Positions 1 through 8,396 are shown, numbered from the stretch's first letter. The stretch is 12,881 nt of DNA from an uncultured Dyadobacter sp. (GCA_937880795.1 CALGRQ010000020.1:1-12881), one strand, 5' to 3'. The notes: a model not told the origin generated them from the sequence alone. Numbers and translations: made by a program.

Positions 1-1188
1 AAAAAGCTAGATCAATATCCAAGATTGGAAGAACAACGCCTTGTGCTGGCGGAAATTTGTGAAATCGCGGAAAGAGAGCAGGTAGATGCTGTTATCGTGG
101 CAGGAGATCTTTTCGACAATTTCAATCCATCTTCAGAAGCTACGGAATTACTATATAGCACCCTGCACCGTCTCTCCGCCAACGGTAGTCGTGCAGTTAT
201 CGCTATTGCAGGCAATCATGACTCCCCCGAGCGTATACAAGTACCGGATGCGCTGGCAAAGGTATGCGGAATTATTTTTGTCGGTTTTCCCAATACCGAA
301 GTAGGAACTTTCCGCACCCAGGGAGGTATCGAACTCCTTCATACAGACGGGGGCTATATGGAACTACAACTTCCCAATACAGATATTCCTTTACGGATAA
401 TCCATACCCCCTATGCCAATGAGCAACGCCTAAAAACATTCTTGGGTATAGAAGACTCAGAAAATGCACTACGAGATCACTTGCAAGCGCATTGGAGGCA
501 AATTGCTGACCAATACCTCGACGACAAGGGATTTAATCTTTTGGTGACACACTTATATGTGATGAAAAAGGGCGACCCGCATCCGGAAGAAGAGCCAGAC
601 GATGAACGATCAATTCTTCATATTGGAGGTGCACAAGCTATTTATACCGAAAACTTTCCGAAGCAAGTCCAGTACGTTGCATTGGGTCACCTACACCGGT
701 ATCATTCTGTAGATAAAAATCCGCCCGTGGTATATTCAAGCAGCCCATTGGCCTATAGTTTTTCAGAAGCCAACCAAAACAAACAGGTGGTACTACTGGA
801 AGGAGAAGCAGGAAAACTCCTAAGCTATACGCCAATTGAACTAAACCAAGGCAAAAAGCTAAGACGCGGCAAATTTGACAATATTGATCATGCAATTACC
901 TGGCTCAAAGAAAATGAAGATGCGCTGGTTGAACTCACGATTGTTTCCGATAATTACCTCGAAGCTTCTGACAAAAAACGACTTAACGAAGCGCATTCCG
1001 GTTTAATCCAGATTATCCCCCAAGTGCGGCGTATCAATGAAGAAACCCAGGCCCCAGAAATTGACCTCTCGCTCAGTATAGAAAAACTATTTGGAGAATA
1101 TTTTAAAAGCAAAAATAAAGGACAAGAACCCTCTGAGGGACTTTTAGAAGTTTTAAGAGAGGTTTTGGGGGCTGATGAAGAGAAATAA
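1..1188 (+). CDS. sbcD: Exonuclease subunit SbcD, 5' end cut by window
   Basis: This is the Mre11-like nuclease subunit of the SbcCD complex, which processes DNA hairpins and double-strand breaks in the cytoplasm with the ATPase SbcC. Frame 1 is open from base 1, and the first visible residues, KKLDQYPRLEEQR, match the stretch that follows the N-terminal DWHLG motif of this family. About a dozen codons are therefore missing to the left. A TTG at 25 could be misread as the start. Calcineurin-type phosphoesterase motifs are visible: GDLFD at visible residues 35-39, GNHD at 71-74 and GHLH at 229-232. The visible part is 395 residues, close to the usual length of about 400. The C-terminal part, from about residue 270, is the capping region and ends normally. 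No sbcC follows; the next gene is convergent, so sbcC must lie upstream or elsewhere. Confidence 0.95.
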   Translation, partial: KKLDQYPRLEEQRLVLAEICEIAEREQVDAVIVAGDLFDNFNPSSEATELLYSTLHRLSANGSRAVIAIAGNHDSPERIQVPDALAKVCGIIFVGFPNTEVGTFRTQGGIELLHTDGGYMELQLPNTDIPLRIIHTPYANEQRLKTFLGIEDSENALRDHLQAHWRQIADQYLDDKGFNLLVTHLYVMKKGDPHPEEEPDDERSILHIGGAQAIYTENFPKQVQYVALGHLHRYHSVDKNPPVVYSSSPLAYSFSEANQNKQVVLLEGEAGKLLSYTPIELNQGKKLRRGKFDNIDHAITWLKENEDALVELTIVSDNYLEASDKKRLNEAHSGLIQIIPQVRRINEETQAPEIDLSLSIEKLFGEYFKSKNKGQEPSEGLLEVLREVLGADEEK

Positions 1189-1217
1189 CCCGGAGATGCT
1201 ACTTCACCCCCGGGTTA
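1186..1217 (-). terminator. Hairpin between convergent genes
   Basis: An 8-bp perfect inverted repeat (TAACCCGG at 1186-1193, CCGGGTTA at 1210-1217) with a 16-base loop sits between the convergent sbcD and lipoprotein genes. The sbcD stop codon lies inside the left arm. Reading the minus strand, the hairpin is followed by TTTCTCTTC, a weak T-rich tail, so it could end the lipoprotein transcript. On the plus strand the hairpin is followed by A residues, not T, so it is a poor intrinsic terminator for sbcD. Confidence 0.5.
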
Positions 1218-1223
1218 AAAAAA

Positions 1224-3053
1224 CTATTTCGCGTTAACAACCTCTATACCAAATTTATAGGGAGCAGAACTTACCATACTTACTGAATACAATTTGCCAG
1301 CTCTATAAAAAATAAACTTCGGTGTTCCGCGCAGTAAAATTTCATGGTCCCGAGTCAGTTGTGGATATTTAGCAATCTGAATCGACTTTCTATTTTGGGT
1401 TGCAGCATAAATGGTTTTCCCATCGTCACTAAACGCAAAATCAGAGAAACTTAGGCTACCTCGTTGTATCATGCCTTTGTATTCCATCGATTTGGTAGTC
1501 AGGTAAACTGCACCCTGTGAGCTAGTCACGGCATAATCTCCACTCTTGGAAATTCTGAAAATATTCGGATCTAACGGATACGAGCCGTGGTGTAAATCGT
1601 CAGCATGCAACAATATTTCGCCTTTACTGTTCAGTTCAAAATACTCCATATCCACTGGACTAACTGAACGCGTGATAGAAATAATTTTTTGCTGACCTGG
1701 CACAAATCTAAGCCGATCACCTTCATGATCCCCGTTTCCACTGATATTGATACCCGTCGCTCTTGAATAAGTACGCACAGGATTTTCCCACCACGGCGAA
1801 GGTGTCACCGAAGCCGTTAAGTATCCACTTCCGTTGCTTACCACGCACGGAGTAGGAAGGCCCGTATTAATTGATTTCTGTAAAGTCAGTTTTTCGGCAT
1901 CGTATATATAAATCCAGCCATCGCTACTCGGCACATATACTTCCAGCCCAAATCCATTGTCGGCTATGTCTATAAATCCCGGTGTCCCCTGTAACGAAAC
2001 ACTTGCCGTTTCGGTAAAAGTGTCCGCGTTAATAACCCTTAACTTCCCTGCTCCCTTATCTACTGCATAAAAACGGTTTTGGGTTGGATGCATGACCACA
2101 TCGTCAGGATTAAACAGAAAAACTGCTCCTGCCGGATTCTCTACCTTGATTGAATTACTGTTTCGAGATGACTCGGTACTGGTATTTACACGTACATGGA
2201 AGAAAACCTGTGTTGAAAAGGGCGCAAGAGAGTCTATATAAGTAACAGTATTGATATTATCTACGGTACCAACAAGTACCTCAGAATTTGAATTTTGCTC
2301 TTCGGTACGGTAAATTTCGTAGGATCTGAAATCATCACCGGTATACTTTGTCCAAGCTAATGCAATATTCGCATCTTTCTTTGCAGCGCTCACCAATGTA
2401 ACCGGCTTTGGGGCTGTGGTGGAAAGCACAAATGTAAAAACGGATGAGTATTTATCCTTATCGGTAGCCGTAACCGTTATCGTATGCTGCCCCTTTGACA
2501 AAACCTTACTAAACGCAACATTGCCCTGTGCATTTGGTGAAGATGTACGAAAAACTCCATCCACACTACTCTCCCATTTCACCGAAATTTCATTCATAGG
2601 GGTATCCTGATCTACAATATCAGCCGAAAAATTGATCTGATCATTTGGAGAATAGGCCGCGGGAAGAGCGGGTAAAATCAATTTAATTTCCGGAGCTATT
2701 GCCGTGGAAACTCCTTTGATGATGTTGATATAAATCTTGGTTAACGTATCAGCTCTTATCTCTGCTACTGTTTTTCCCGATCCAAAACCCGATTGACTTG
2801 CATAAACCTCATACGAACCCCGGGGAATCCCCTTCAATAGTACACTCCCGAACTCATCCGTTACACCCTGCACACTTTGAGGCCGTGTAAAGACATTCAC
2901 ATTTTTGGCAGGTTGCTGATTGTATCCTTCGGACGAGTATACCGTTACAAAAAGATCTCCTGCTGCATTCTTAGGATCTATATCCTTTTTACAACCCGAA
3001 AACAGGATAATGCACACGAGAAGCGCATGCAGGATTTGCATTTTTTTTAACAT
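1224..3053 (-). CDS. Lipoprotein with regulatory-like, FN3 and beta-propeller domains
   Basis: This encodes a 609-residue predicted lipoprotein of unknown function. The N terminus has a KK pair, a hydrophobic stretch (residues 7-18) and a lipobox ending in FSGC with the lipid cysteine at 21, followed by KKD. The ATG at 3053 keeps the basic n-region; a second ATG four codons later would lose it. Domains by eye: residues 33-110 resemble the carboxypeptidase-regulatory-like fold (GVTDEFGSVLLKGIPRGSYEV); 120-212 look Ig/PKD-like, with HTITVTATDKDK at 190-201; 215-305 look FN3-like (ALAWTKYTGDDFRSYEIYR); 310-605 look like a beta-propeller with repeats such as DDVVMHPTQNRFYAVD and FAFSDDGKTIYAAT. 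This architecture suggests a surface or periplasm-facing protein that binds another protein or a glycan. It stands alone, with no SusC/SusD-like partner in the window. The lipoprotein call is firm; the role is not known. Confidence 0.85.
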   Translation of the reverse strand: MLKKMQILHALLVCIILFSGCKKDIDPKNAAGDLFVTVYSSEGYNQQPAKNVNVFTRPQSVQGVTDEFGSVLLKGIPRGSYEVYASQSGFGSGKTVAEIRADTLTKIYINIIKGVSTAIAPEIKLILPALPAAYSPNDQINFSADIVDQDTPMNEISVKWESSVDGVFRTSSPNAQGNVAFSKVLSKGQHTITVTATDKDKYSSVFTFVLSTTAPKPVTLVSAAKKDANIALAWTKYTGDDFRSYEIYRTEEQNSNSEVLVGTVDNINTVTYIDSLAPFSTQVFFHVRVNTSTESSRNSNSIKVENPAGAVFLFNPDDVVMHPTQNRFYAVDKGAGKLRVINADTFTETASVSLQGTPGFIDIADNGFGLEVYVPSSDGWIYIYDAEKLTLQKSINTGLPTPCVVSNGSGYLTASVTPSPWWENPVRTYSRATGINISGNGDHEGDRLRFVPGQQKIISITRSVSPVDMEYFELNSKGEILLHADDLHHGSYPLDPNIFRISKSGDYAVTSSQGAVYLTTKSMEYKGMIQRGSLSFSDFAFSDDGKTIYAATQNRKSIQIAKYPQLTRDHEILLRGTPKFIFYRAGKLYSVSMVSSAPYKFGIEVVNAK

Positions 3054-3087
3054 GGAACACTGATTATCAAGAGGTATATCTAAGTTA

Positions 3088-3095
3088 CAAATCTA
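3088..3095 (-). promoter_or_regulatory. Candidate -7 element for the lipoprotein gene
   Basis: The minus strand reads TAGATTTG, a full match to the Bacteroidota -7 consensus TAnnTTTG. It lies about 35 bases upstream of the ATG at 3053. I see no clear TTG -33 element at the expected distance upstream, so the call rests on the -7 box and its position. Confidence 0.45.
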
Positions 3096-3140
3096 GAACT
3101 TTTATAAGATTTATTAATATTTATATATGCCCTATAACAC

Positions 3141-3170
3141 AAAAAGAGGTTACAAAAATTTTGTAACCTC
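3141..3170 (-). terminator. Intrinsic terminator of the DksA/TraR-like gene
   Basis: A perfect 12-bp inverted repeat with a single central base occupies 3146-3170 (arms GAGGTTACAAAA and TTTTGTAACCTC). On the minus strand it is followed at once by TTTTT (3145-3141). It begins 34 bases past the stop codon of the regulator gene and separates it from the lipoprotein promoter. Confidence 0.85.
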
Positions 3171-3204
3171 TCTCTAAGTATCATTTTTACAACTTGTAAA
3201 CCGA

Positions 3205-3588
3205 TTAGCTCGCTCTTTTCAGTTTGGCTTCTATGGTTTGCGTGTGTGGTACAATGCGCAGGCGCTCTTTTGGGATAAGCTTACCTGAGTCAATACAAAT
3301 CCCGTAGGTGCCGTTTTTGATACGTACCAAGGCGTTTTCAAGCTGAATTGAATATTTCTGCAAACGAGCTGCAAGTTGACTCAAATTTTCGCGTTCGCTT
3401 GCATCGGCTCCATCTTCAATCGATTTTGCGGTGCTGGCTGTATTATCCGTTCCGCTATCGTTCTTTTTACTGAGCCCTCCTTTGATATAGTTCAATTCAC
3501 TCATTGTAGCTTCCAATTTGCCACGAATGAGTTCTTCAAATTCCTTTAACTCTTCCGACGAATACCTGGTTTTCTCTTCTTGTTGCAT
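3205..3588 (-). CDS. DksA/TraR-family regulator lacking most zinc cysteines
   Basis: This encodes a 127-residue protein of the DksA/TraR family, whose founding members bind RNA polymerase through the secondary channel and tune initiation with ppGpp. The N-terminal two thirds are charged and helical, consistent with a coiled coil. The C-terminal part carries the family signature NGTYGICIDSGKLIPKERLR. Only one of the four zinc cysteines remains (Cys98); the other positions by alignment are Ser101, Thr118 and Ala121, so classical zinc binding is unlikely. I recall such cysteine-poor forms as common in Bacteroidota. The reading frame extends to a TTG at 3639, but that codon lies inside the best promoter -7 box, so it would not be transcribed as a start. 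The ATG at 3588, with AGGA two bases upstream (tight spacing), is preferred, and its product MQQEEKTRYSSEEL begins as family members do. Confidence 0.88.
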   Translation of the reverse strand: MQQEEKTRYSSEELKEFEELIRGKLEATMSELNYIKGGLSKKNDSGTDNTASTAKSIEDGADASERENLSQLAARLQKYSIQLENALVRIKNGTYGICIDSGKLIPKERLRIVPHTQTIEAKLKRAS

Positions 3589-3636
3589 AATCCTAATTGA
3601 TTTAATTGAATCTTTATTAAGGAGTGTTTCGACGCA

Positions 3637-3670
3637 CAAAAGTAGTGCTATTCTTCCTATTTATAAACAA
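3637..3670 (-). promoter_or_regulatory. Promoter of the DksA/TraR-like gene
   Basis: The minus strand reads TACTTTTG at 3644-3637, a full match to the Bacteroidota -7 consensus TAnnTTTG. A TTG lies 23 bases further upstream (3670-3668), slightly far for the -33 element. Transcription would start near 3630, giving a leader of about 40 bases before the ATG at 3588. Confidence 0.6.
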
Positions 3671-3736
3671 TTACGTAAATCAAAAACGAAATTGACAAAA
3701 TAATAACCTATGATTTTAGCTAAAGGTATACAAACT

Positions 3737-3770
3737 AAAAGCCATGTTCTGTTGCAGAACATGGCTTTTT
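3737..3770 (-). terminator. Strong terminator of pdhB, symmetric on both strands
   Basis: An 11-bp perfect stem (GCCATGTTCTG at 3741-3751, CAGAACATGGC at 3755-3765) with a 3-base loop is flanked by AAAA on the left and TTTTT on the right. It therefore reads as an intrinsic terminator in both directions. It lies about 20 bases past the pdhB stop codon and insulates the DksA/TraR-like promoter from pdhB transcription. No plus-strand gene points into it here. Confidence 0.9.
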
Positions 3771-3788
3771 ATGACCTAATAAGTATAC

Positions 3789-4769
3789 TTATTTATACAT
3801 TACAGATTTTACTGCTTCCACCACACGTTTAACACTTGGAAGAATTTCCTCGATCAAAGTAGGTGCATAAGGAAGCGGTACATCCCTGCTCGTTACACGA
3901 ATGACAGGAGCATCCATATAGTCAAATGCATTACGTTGAATATGGTAAGCGATTTCAGTTGAAATGGAAGCCAATGGCCATGCCTCTTCAACCACCACGC
4001 AACGATTTGTTTTCTTTACAGATTCGATGACGGTAGCATAGTCGATCGGACGAACCGTTCTCAAATCAACCACTTCCACATCGATGCCTTCTTTTTCAAG
4101 TTGTAATACAGCCGGCATTACAACGCGAGGAATCATTTTACCAAACGAAACGATGGTTACATGCTTACCTGTACGTTTCACATCTGCTTTACCCAAAGGA
4201 ATGATATACTCCTCTTCAGGAACCAACATTTTGTCTCCGTACATCACCTCTGATTCCATGAAAATAACAGGGTTATTATCACGAATAGATGCTTTTAAAA
4301 GACCTTTTGCATCATATGGATTAGAAGGAACAACTACTTTCAAACCTGGTGTGTTTGCAAACCAGTTTTCAAAGTTTTGAGAGTGCTGTGCACCAAGCTG
4401 TCCGGCATTTCCAGTAGGTCCACGGAAAACGATTGGACAACCATATTGGCCCCCAGACATTGAAAGTATCTTTGCCGCACTATTGATGATCTGATCGATC
4501 GCAACAAGGGAAAAGTTAAAAGTCATGAATTCAACTATAGGACGAAGACCATTTCCGGCTGCACCCACTGCAATCCCAGCAAAACCCAGCTCAGCAATTG
4601 GTGTATCGATTACGCGATCCGGTCCAAATTCGTCCAGCATTCCCTGGCTGGCTTTATAGGCACCATTGTATTCCGCAACTTCTTCTCCCATAAGGAAAAT
4701 ACTTTTGTCAAGGCGCATCTCTTCCGACATGGCGTCGCGAATGGCATCTCTAAATGCTATTTCTTTCAT
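3789..4769 (-). CDS. pdhB: Pyruvate dehydrogenase E1 component, beta subunit
   Basis: This is the beta subunit of the alpha2-beta2 type E1 of the pyruvate dehydrogenase complex. E1 decarboxylates pyruvate with thiamine diphosphate and passes the acetyl group to lipoyl-E2, feeding acetyl-CoA to the TCA cycle. The 326-residue length fits the family. Key features are the N-terminal start MKEIAFRDAIRDAMSEEM, the cofactor-activating glutamate in DTPIAELGFAG (Glu60), the block GQLGAQHSQNFENW around residues 123-136 (His129), and the C-terminal transketolase-like domain with VVDLRTVRPID and CVVVEEAWP. A 2-oxoisovalerate E1 beta is a close relative, but the GGQYGCPIVFRGPTG pattern fits the pyruvate enzyme better. 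The gene stands alone between its own promoter region and a strong terminator; the alpha subunit and E2 are not in the window, so they are encoded elsewhere. The start is the ATG at 4769; the Shine-Dalgarno sequence is weak. Confidence 0.95.
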   Translation of the reverse strand: MKEIAFRDAIRDAMSEEMRLDKSIFLMGEEVAEYNGAYKASQGMLDEFGPDRVIDTPIAELGFAGIAVGAAGNGLRPIVEFMTFNFSLVAIDQIINSAAKILSMSGGQYGCPIVFRGPTGNAGQLGAQHSQNFENWFANTPGLKVVVPSNPYDAKGLLKASIRDNNPVIFMESEVMYGDKMLVPEEEYIIPLGKADVKRTGKHVTIVSFGKMIPRVVMPAVLQLEKEGIDVEVVDLRTVRPIDYATVIESVKKTNRCVVVEEAWPLASISTEIAYHIQRNAFDYMDAPVIRVTSRDVPLPYAPTLIEEILPSVKRVVEAVKSVMYK

Positions 4770-4853
4770 CCGTAATTTTATGATTATTTAATTCTAAAAC
4801 GGAACCTATCAATATGTCACCATTGCAGGATAAACAACTTTGAAGGGCTACAT

Positions 4854-4883
4854 CAAACTAAGGTTCTGTATACTGGTTTCAAA
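4854..4883 (-). promoter_or_regulatory. Candidate pdhB promoter
   Basis: The minus strand has TTTG (4883-4880), 18 bases, then TTAGTTTG (4861-4854). This is a -33 element at near-normal spacing and a -7 element with one mismatch to TAnnTTTG. It would give a leader of about 80 bases before the pdhB ATG. The remainder of the 187-base gap between pdhB and the upstream operon shows only a weak 6-bp hairpin (4900-4919). Confidence 0.4.
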
Positions 4884-4956
4884 ATGATCAGTAAAATTAG
4901 AGAATCAAGGTCAATTCTCAAATTTAAATAGATGCGATATATACCTCTTTTTTGAT

Positions 4957-5835
4957 TTACGGAATGGGAATTACATCTACCTCTACTTTAAGCTCATGTT
5001 TCCCGTAACTAAATATGATACCTTTTAGTGGAGTGACGTCACTATAATCGCGGCCCCAAGCCGTCACAATGTGGCGTTCGCCGGGAATCATGTTGTTGGT
5101 TGGATCGAAATCGCACCAGCCATAATCAGGAATAAAAACGGATATCCAGGCATGAGAAGCGTCCGAGCCCTGAAGTTTTTGCCTACCAGGAGGCGGTAAT
5201 GTTTCCAAATACCCGCTTACATAGCGCGCGGGAAATCCAAAAGCCCGTATACAGGAAATAGCCAAATGGGAAAAATCCTGACAAACACCTTTCTTAGCCG
5301 TTAAAACTTCCTTAAGTGGCGTATTAACGGTACTAAACCCCGAAACAAATTTAAACTCAGTAAAAATCTTGGTGCACAAATCCTGCACACAACGATACGC
5401 CGGCTTATGATCTGCAAAGCAGTCTGCTGCGAAATCGCGAATCTGAGCATCCCACTTGATAAAAGGACTCGGAAGTGTATACTCAATCACTGAAACCCGA
5501 AGGGGTCTATCCTGGGTTAAACGTTGTCGCACTTCTTCACAGGTCATATCCGAAAGTCCTAGCGGATTTCCCGTAGTTTCTGTCAAACATTCTACCAAAC
5601 TGCTCGCAATAACGGTAAGCTTTTTGTGCGAAGCATGCAGGGAAAAGTAATGTGTGGTATTGCCGTAGAAATCGACATGTTCTATGACCTGCTCCGGCTG
5701 AGGATCAATAGAAATTTCAAAATCACTGCACAGCTGCTTGGGTAGCATTCTGGGCATTAAACAAAGTAACCCATGATAATTATTGACAGGTTCGGCATAC
5801 TGGTATTCAGTCTTATGGATCAATTTATATTTCAT
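4957..5835 (-). CDS. Transglutaminase-like protein, third gene of tagging-type operon
   Basis: This encodes a 292-residue cytoplasmic transglutaminase-like protein with the N-terminal beta-rich domain typical of bacterial members (MKYKLIHKTEYQYAEPV) and a C-terminal papain-like catalytic domain. The triad is visible: Cys185 in KGVCQDFSH, His228 in SDASHAWISVF and Asp244 in WCDFDPTNN. Members may act as amidases, peptidases or acyltransferases rather than true crosslinkers. No signal peptide or membrane segment is seen. The ATG at 5835 overlaps the end of the ATP-grasp/alpha-E gene by 11 bases, which suggests translational coupling; an in-frame TTG at 5850 is less likely because it lacks a ribosome-binding site. 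Homologues sit beside alpha-E and ATP-grasp genes in many bacteria, for example the mycobacterial Rv2409c-Rv2411c group. The substrate is unknown. Confidence 0.9.
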   Translation of the reverse strand: MKYKLIHKTEYQYAEPVNNYHGLLCLMPRMLPKQLCSDFEISIDPQPEQVIEHVDFYGNTTHYFSLHASHKKLTVIASSLVECLTETTGNPLGLSDMTCEEVRQRLTQDRPLRVSVIEYTLPSPFIKWDAQIRDFAADCFADHKPAYRCVQDLCTKIFTEFKFVSGFSTVNTPLKEVLTAKKGVCQDFSHLAISCIRAFGFPARYVSGYLETLPPPGRQKLQGSDASHAWISVFIPDYGWCDFDPTNNMIPGERHIVTAWGRDYSDVTPLKGIIFSYGKHELKVEVDVIPIP

Positions 5836-8380
5836 TCTTTTGGCTTTCAATAAGGGACGTGAAAGAATGCTGCATGATGGTATGACTGAAATACATGTTG
5901 GTGAGCGTGAACGATACTGATGAAATCAGCCTTACTATTTCTGAAAGTAAATGAGATAAATCCTTTCTCTCCTGATTGTCATCACAACTACTCAAAACCG
6001 ATATATCAGCCAATTTAACCAAAGTTGAGGCTTCCAAAGCCAACTTTTGTGCCTCATTTAAACGTTCGCCACGAACGGATGAAGGCAACTTTTCTAACTT
6101 TGCTTTCAGCTCATCAAGCATATTGACCAAAGAAAAAGGATGTATCTTTTCCAATAGAATTAAATCCAACATCGCCTCCACACTTAAATGCGATTTATGC
6201 ATTTGTCGATAAGTAACCAGCAAATGATGGTTGAGAAGGGTTGCCTCTATCAATTCACTCTCTACACTTTCGCTGTTTTTGATACTGAAATTAGAATCGA
6301 TCACACGCACTTTCGTCATAATGCGTTCGATAAGTTTACCGGTTTCTAGCAAAAAGAAGCTATTATCTCTGGGCATACTTTCTGAAATAATCCCCAAAAA
6401 CATAAACAGGTTATTATAAAGCCCGTCCAATGTTTTTTGAATATTATTACTATTCATGGAAGATGCATTCAGGAGTTCATGGTAACCCTGGTCTATTAGG
6501 TCCACCATACGCCATACTTCTAGATCCCATTGATTCCTAACCGCATTAACAGAGTTTAGAAATGCTCCAATATTGGCAGCGATTGTTCCCGGCCGATTAC
6601 GATTTGAAACCAGATCAATGATTTCCGGATATGGGTTTGACAATAACTCTGCCTTTTCAACAAAACCTGGGTAGGTATAAGAAAGATGCGTGAGCGATTG
6701 AAGTAAAATTTTAATATGTTCCTGCTTCGTAGTCCCACCAAAGTTGCGATCCAAATTAAGCACGTTGATGGTAATATTCATAAACTTAATCATTCCCATC
6801 ACCCGCTCGCAGTAGCGTCCTACCCAAAAAAGATTTTCGGCACTTCTGCTAGGCAAGGATATTTGCTTGCTCACCGTTGGAGGGGCTTTTAAAATCACCT
6901 TCTCCTGAACTTCGTTACGCTGATCAGCCACAATCCAGGTATCTTTGGACAACCCTCCTTGCTGGTTCGAGATTACAAAACGGTCTTTAACAGGCGAGCT
7001 TCGGGTTAGCCCTCCCTGCATCACATGATATCCTTTCTCATCGGCCACTAAAAACGCTCTTAGCGCCGCAAAACGAGGGACAATATTACCATCGATCAAC
7101 GACGGCGTGGTCGATAAACTTACTTCCTGCTGGGCTATATACTCGCGGGGACTACGCCTGATCATCTCAATGAGTTCACCCTTCTGGCTCGGCGTTAATA
7201 ACCTTCCGTATATCGATTTAAACCTGGACCTTCGATTGGCCTTTTTAATAATTAACTGATCTATATTGGCCGTAACATAGTTCAATTCTTTTGCCTGTCC
7301 ACACCACCAGGTAGCAACCGACGGCATGATTAATCTTTCGCCTAAAAAATATAGACTTATATTTTCCATGAAAGCCAGAAAAGCATGATTTTCCAACACG
7401 CTGCTTCCGGGCGGATTTAGAACCTGTACATTCCCCAACCGAATCGCCTGCAACAGTCCTGGTACTCCCAGTCTCGAATTTTCGCGTAACTCCAATGGAT
7501 CGCACCAATCGTCGTCGATACGTCGAATGATTACATCCACCCGCTTTAATCCATCTATAGACTTCAAAAAAACGACGCCGTTTCTGACCATCAAATCATC
7601 CCCCTGTGCGAGTGTATAACCTAAATGAGAAGCGAGATAGGCATGTTCAAAATAAGCTTCATTGCTTGGCCCGGGAGTAAGATATATGATGTTTGGAGCA
7701 TCTTTGCTTTTGGCAGAGAGCCTCAAAATGGTATTTTGTAAGCTGTTAAAATAGGGCGACAATTTATTCACAAACATACCGTCCGCCAGTTCGGGTATTA
7801 ATTTACTGGTTACGATTCGGTTTTCGAGCGCATAACCCGACCCGGACGGCGCTTGAGTACGATTGTCCAATATCCACATACGGCCATCGGGACCACGTGC
7901 CAGATCAGCTGCATATAGGGTCAGTTGCTGTTCTGCTGGCAACTTTATATCGCTACATGGCCGGCAAAAACCACTATTATCAAAAATGAGCTCAGGAGGA
8001 ATGACCGCATCTTTAACCAGATTCCTGGGACCATAAATATCTCTCAAGATGAGATCGAGTATTTTTGCGCGCTGCTTTAAGCCTTTCGAAATGAGCTGCC
8101 ATTCACTTTGCTCTATCAAAAAAGGGATAGGGTCGAGTTGCCAGGGCCGGTTCATTCCATCGGGCCCATCGTATACATTATACGTTACACCATTTTCCCG
8201 GAGGGTACTAATTATCTCAAGATTTCTATTTTGTAATTCATCCAGCCCCAACTTTTCCATGGTAGAAAAAAGGGCTGCCCAGTGCGGTTTCACCTGGCCG
8301 GTTGCATCGAGAATTTCATCGTACGAATCTATTCCACTTTTATATGATTCTAGCAAATTCACAGCCGATGCACTAAGCAT
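5825..8380 (-). CDS. Circularly permuted ATP-grasp and alpha-E fusion protein
   Basis: This encodes 851 residues with no signal peptide. Residues 1 to about 500 form a circularly permuted ATP-grasp domain (older names DUF404/DUF407), with conserved blocks YNVYDGPDGMNRPWQLDP (68-85), DLARGPDGRMWILDNRTQAP (159-178), RRIDDDWCDPLELRE (286-300) and GVPGLLQAIRLGNVQVLNPP (305-324), plus a GGLTR block (456-460). From about 505, starting LPSRSAENLFWVGRYCERV, it is an alpha-E domain (DUF403), an all-helical bundle of some 310 residues. In other bacteria, for example Mycobacterium, the two parts are separate adjacent genes; here they are one chain. ATP-grasp enzymes of this group are predicted to form amide bonds between a carboxylate and an amine. 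The gene starts 16 bases after the DUF2126 reading frame ends and overlaps the next gene, so the three form an operon. The substrate is unknown. Confidence 0.92.
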   Translation of the reverse strand: MLSASAVNLLESYKSGIDSYDEILDATGQVKPHWAALFSTMEKLGLDELQNRNLEIISTLRENGVTYNVYDGPDGMNRPWQLDPIPFLIEQSEWQLISKGLKQRAKILDLILRDIYGPRNLVKDAVIPPELIFDNSGFCRPCSDIKLPAEQQLTLYAADLARGPDGRMWILDNRTQAPSGSGYALENRIVTSKLIPELADGMFVNKLSPYFNSLQNTILRLSAKSKDAPNIIYLTPGPSNEAYFEHAYLASHLGYTLAQGDDLMVRNGVVFLKSIDGLKRVDVIIRRIDDDWCDPLELRENSRLGVPGLLQAIRLGNVQVLNPPGSSVLENHAFLAFMENISLYFLGERLIMPSVATWWCGQAKELNYVTANIDQLIIKKANRRSRFKSIYGRLLTPSQKGELIEMIRRSPREYIAQQEVSLSTTPSLIDGNIVPRFAALRAFLVADEKGYHVMQGGLTRSSPVKDRFVISNQQGGLSKDTWIVADQRNEVQEKVILKAPPTVSKQISLPSRSAENLFWVGRYCERVMGMIKFMNITINVLNLDRNFGGTTKQEHIKILLQSLTHLSYTYPGFVEKAELLSNPYPEIIDLVSNRNRPGTIAANIGAFLNSVNAVRNQWDLEVWRMVDLIDQGYHELLNASSMNSNNIQKTLDGLYNNLFMFLGIISESMPRDNSFFLLETGKLIERIMTKVRVIDSNFSIKNSESVESELIEATLLNHHLLVTYRQMHKSHLSVEAMLDLILLEKIHPFSLVNMLDELKAKLEKLPSSVRGERLNEAQKLALEASTLVKLADISVLSSCDDNQERKDLSHLLSEIVRLISSVSFTLTNMYFSHTIMQHSFTSLIESQKNEI

Positions 8381-8396
8381 ATATTATTCAGCATTA

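Noticed and set aside
25..27. TTG as the start of sbcD
   Set aside because: The frame is open to base 1 and the eight upstream residues fit the SbcD family, so the true start lies outside the window.
4900..4919. 6-bp hairpin after the operon as a terminator
   Set aside because: The stem is short and AT-rich and only a weak TAATTTT tail follows on the minus strand, so it is not distinguishable from chance.
5848..5850. TTG as start of the third operon gene
   Set aside because: It has no ribosome-binding site, and the ATG at 5835 starts the conserved N-terminal domain and gives the usual short overlap.
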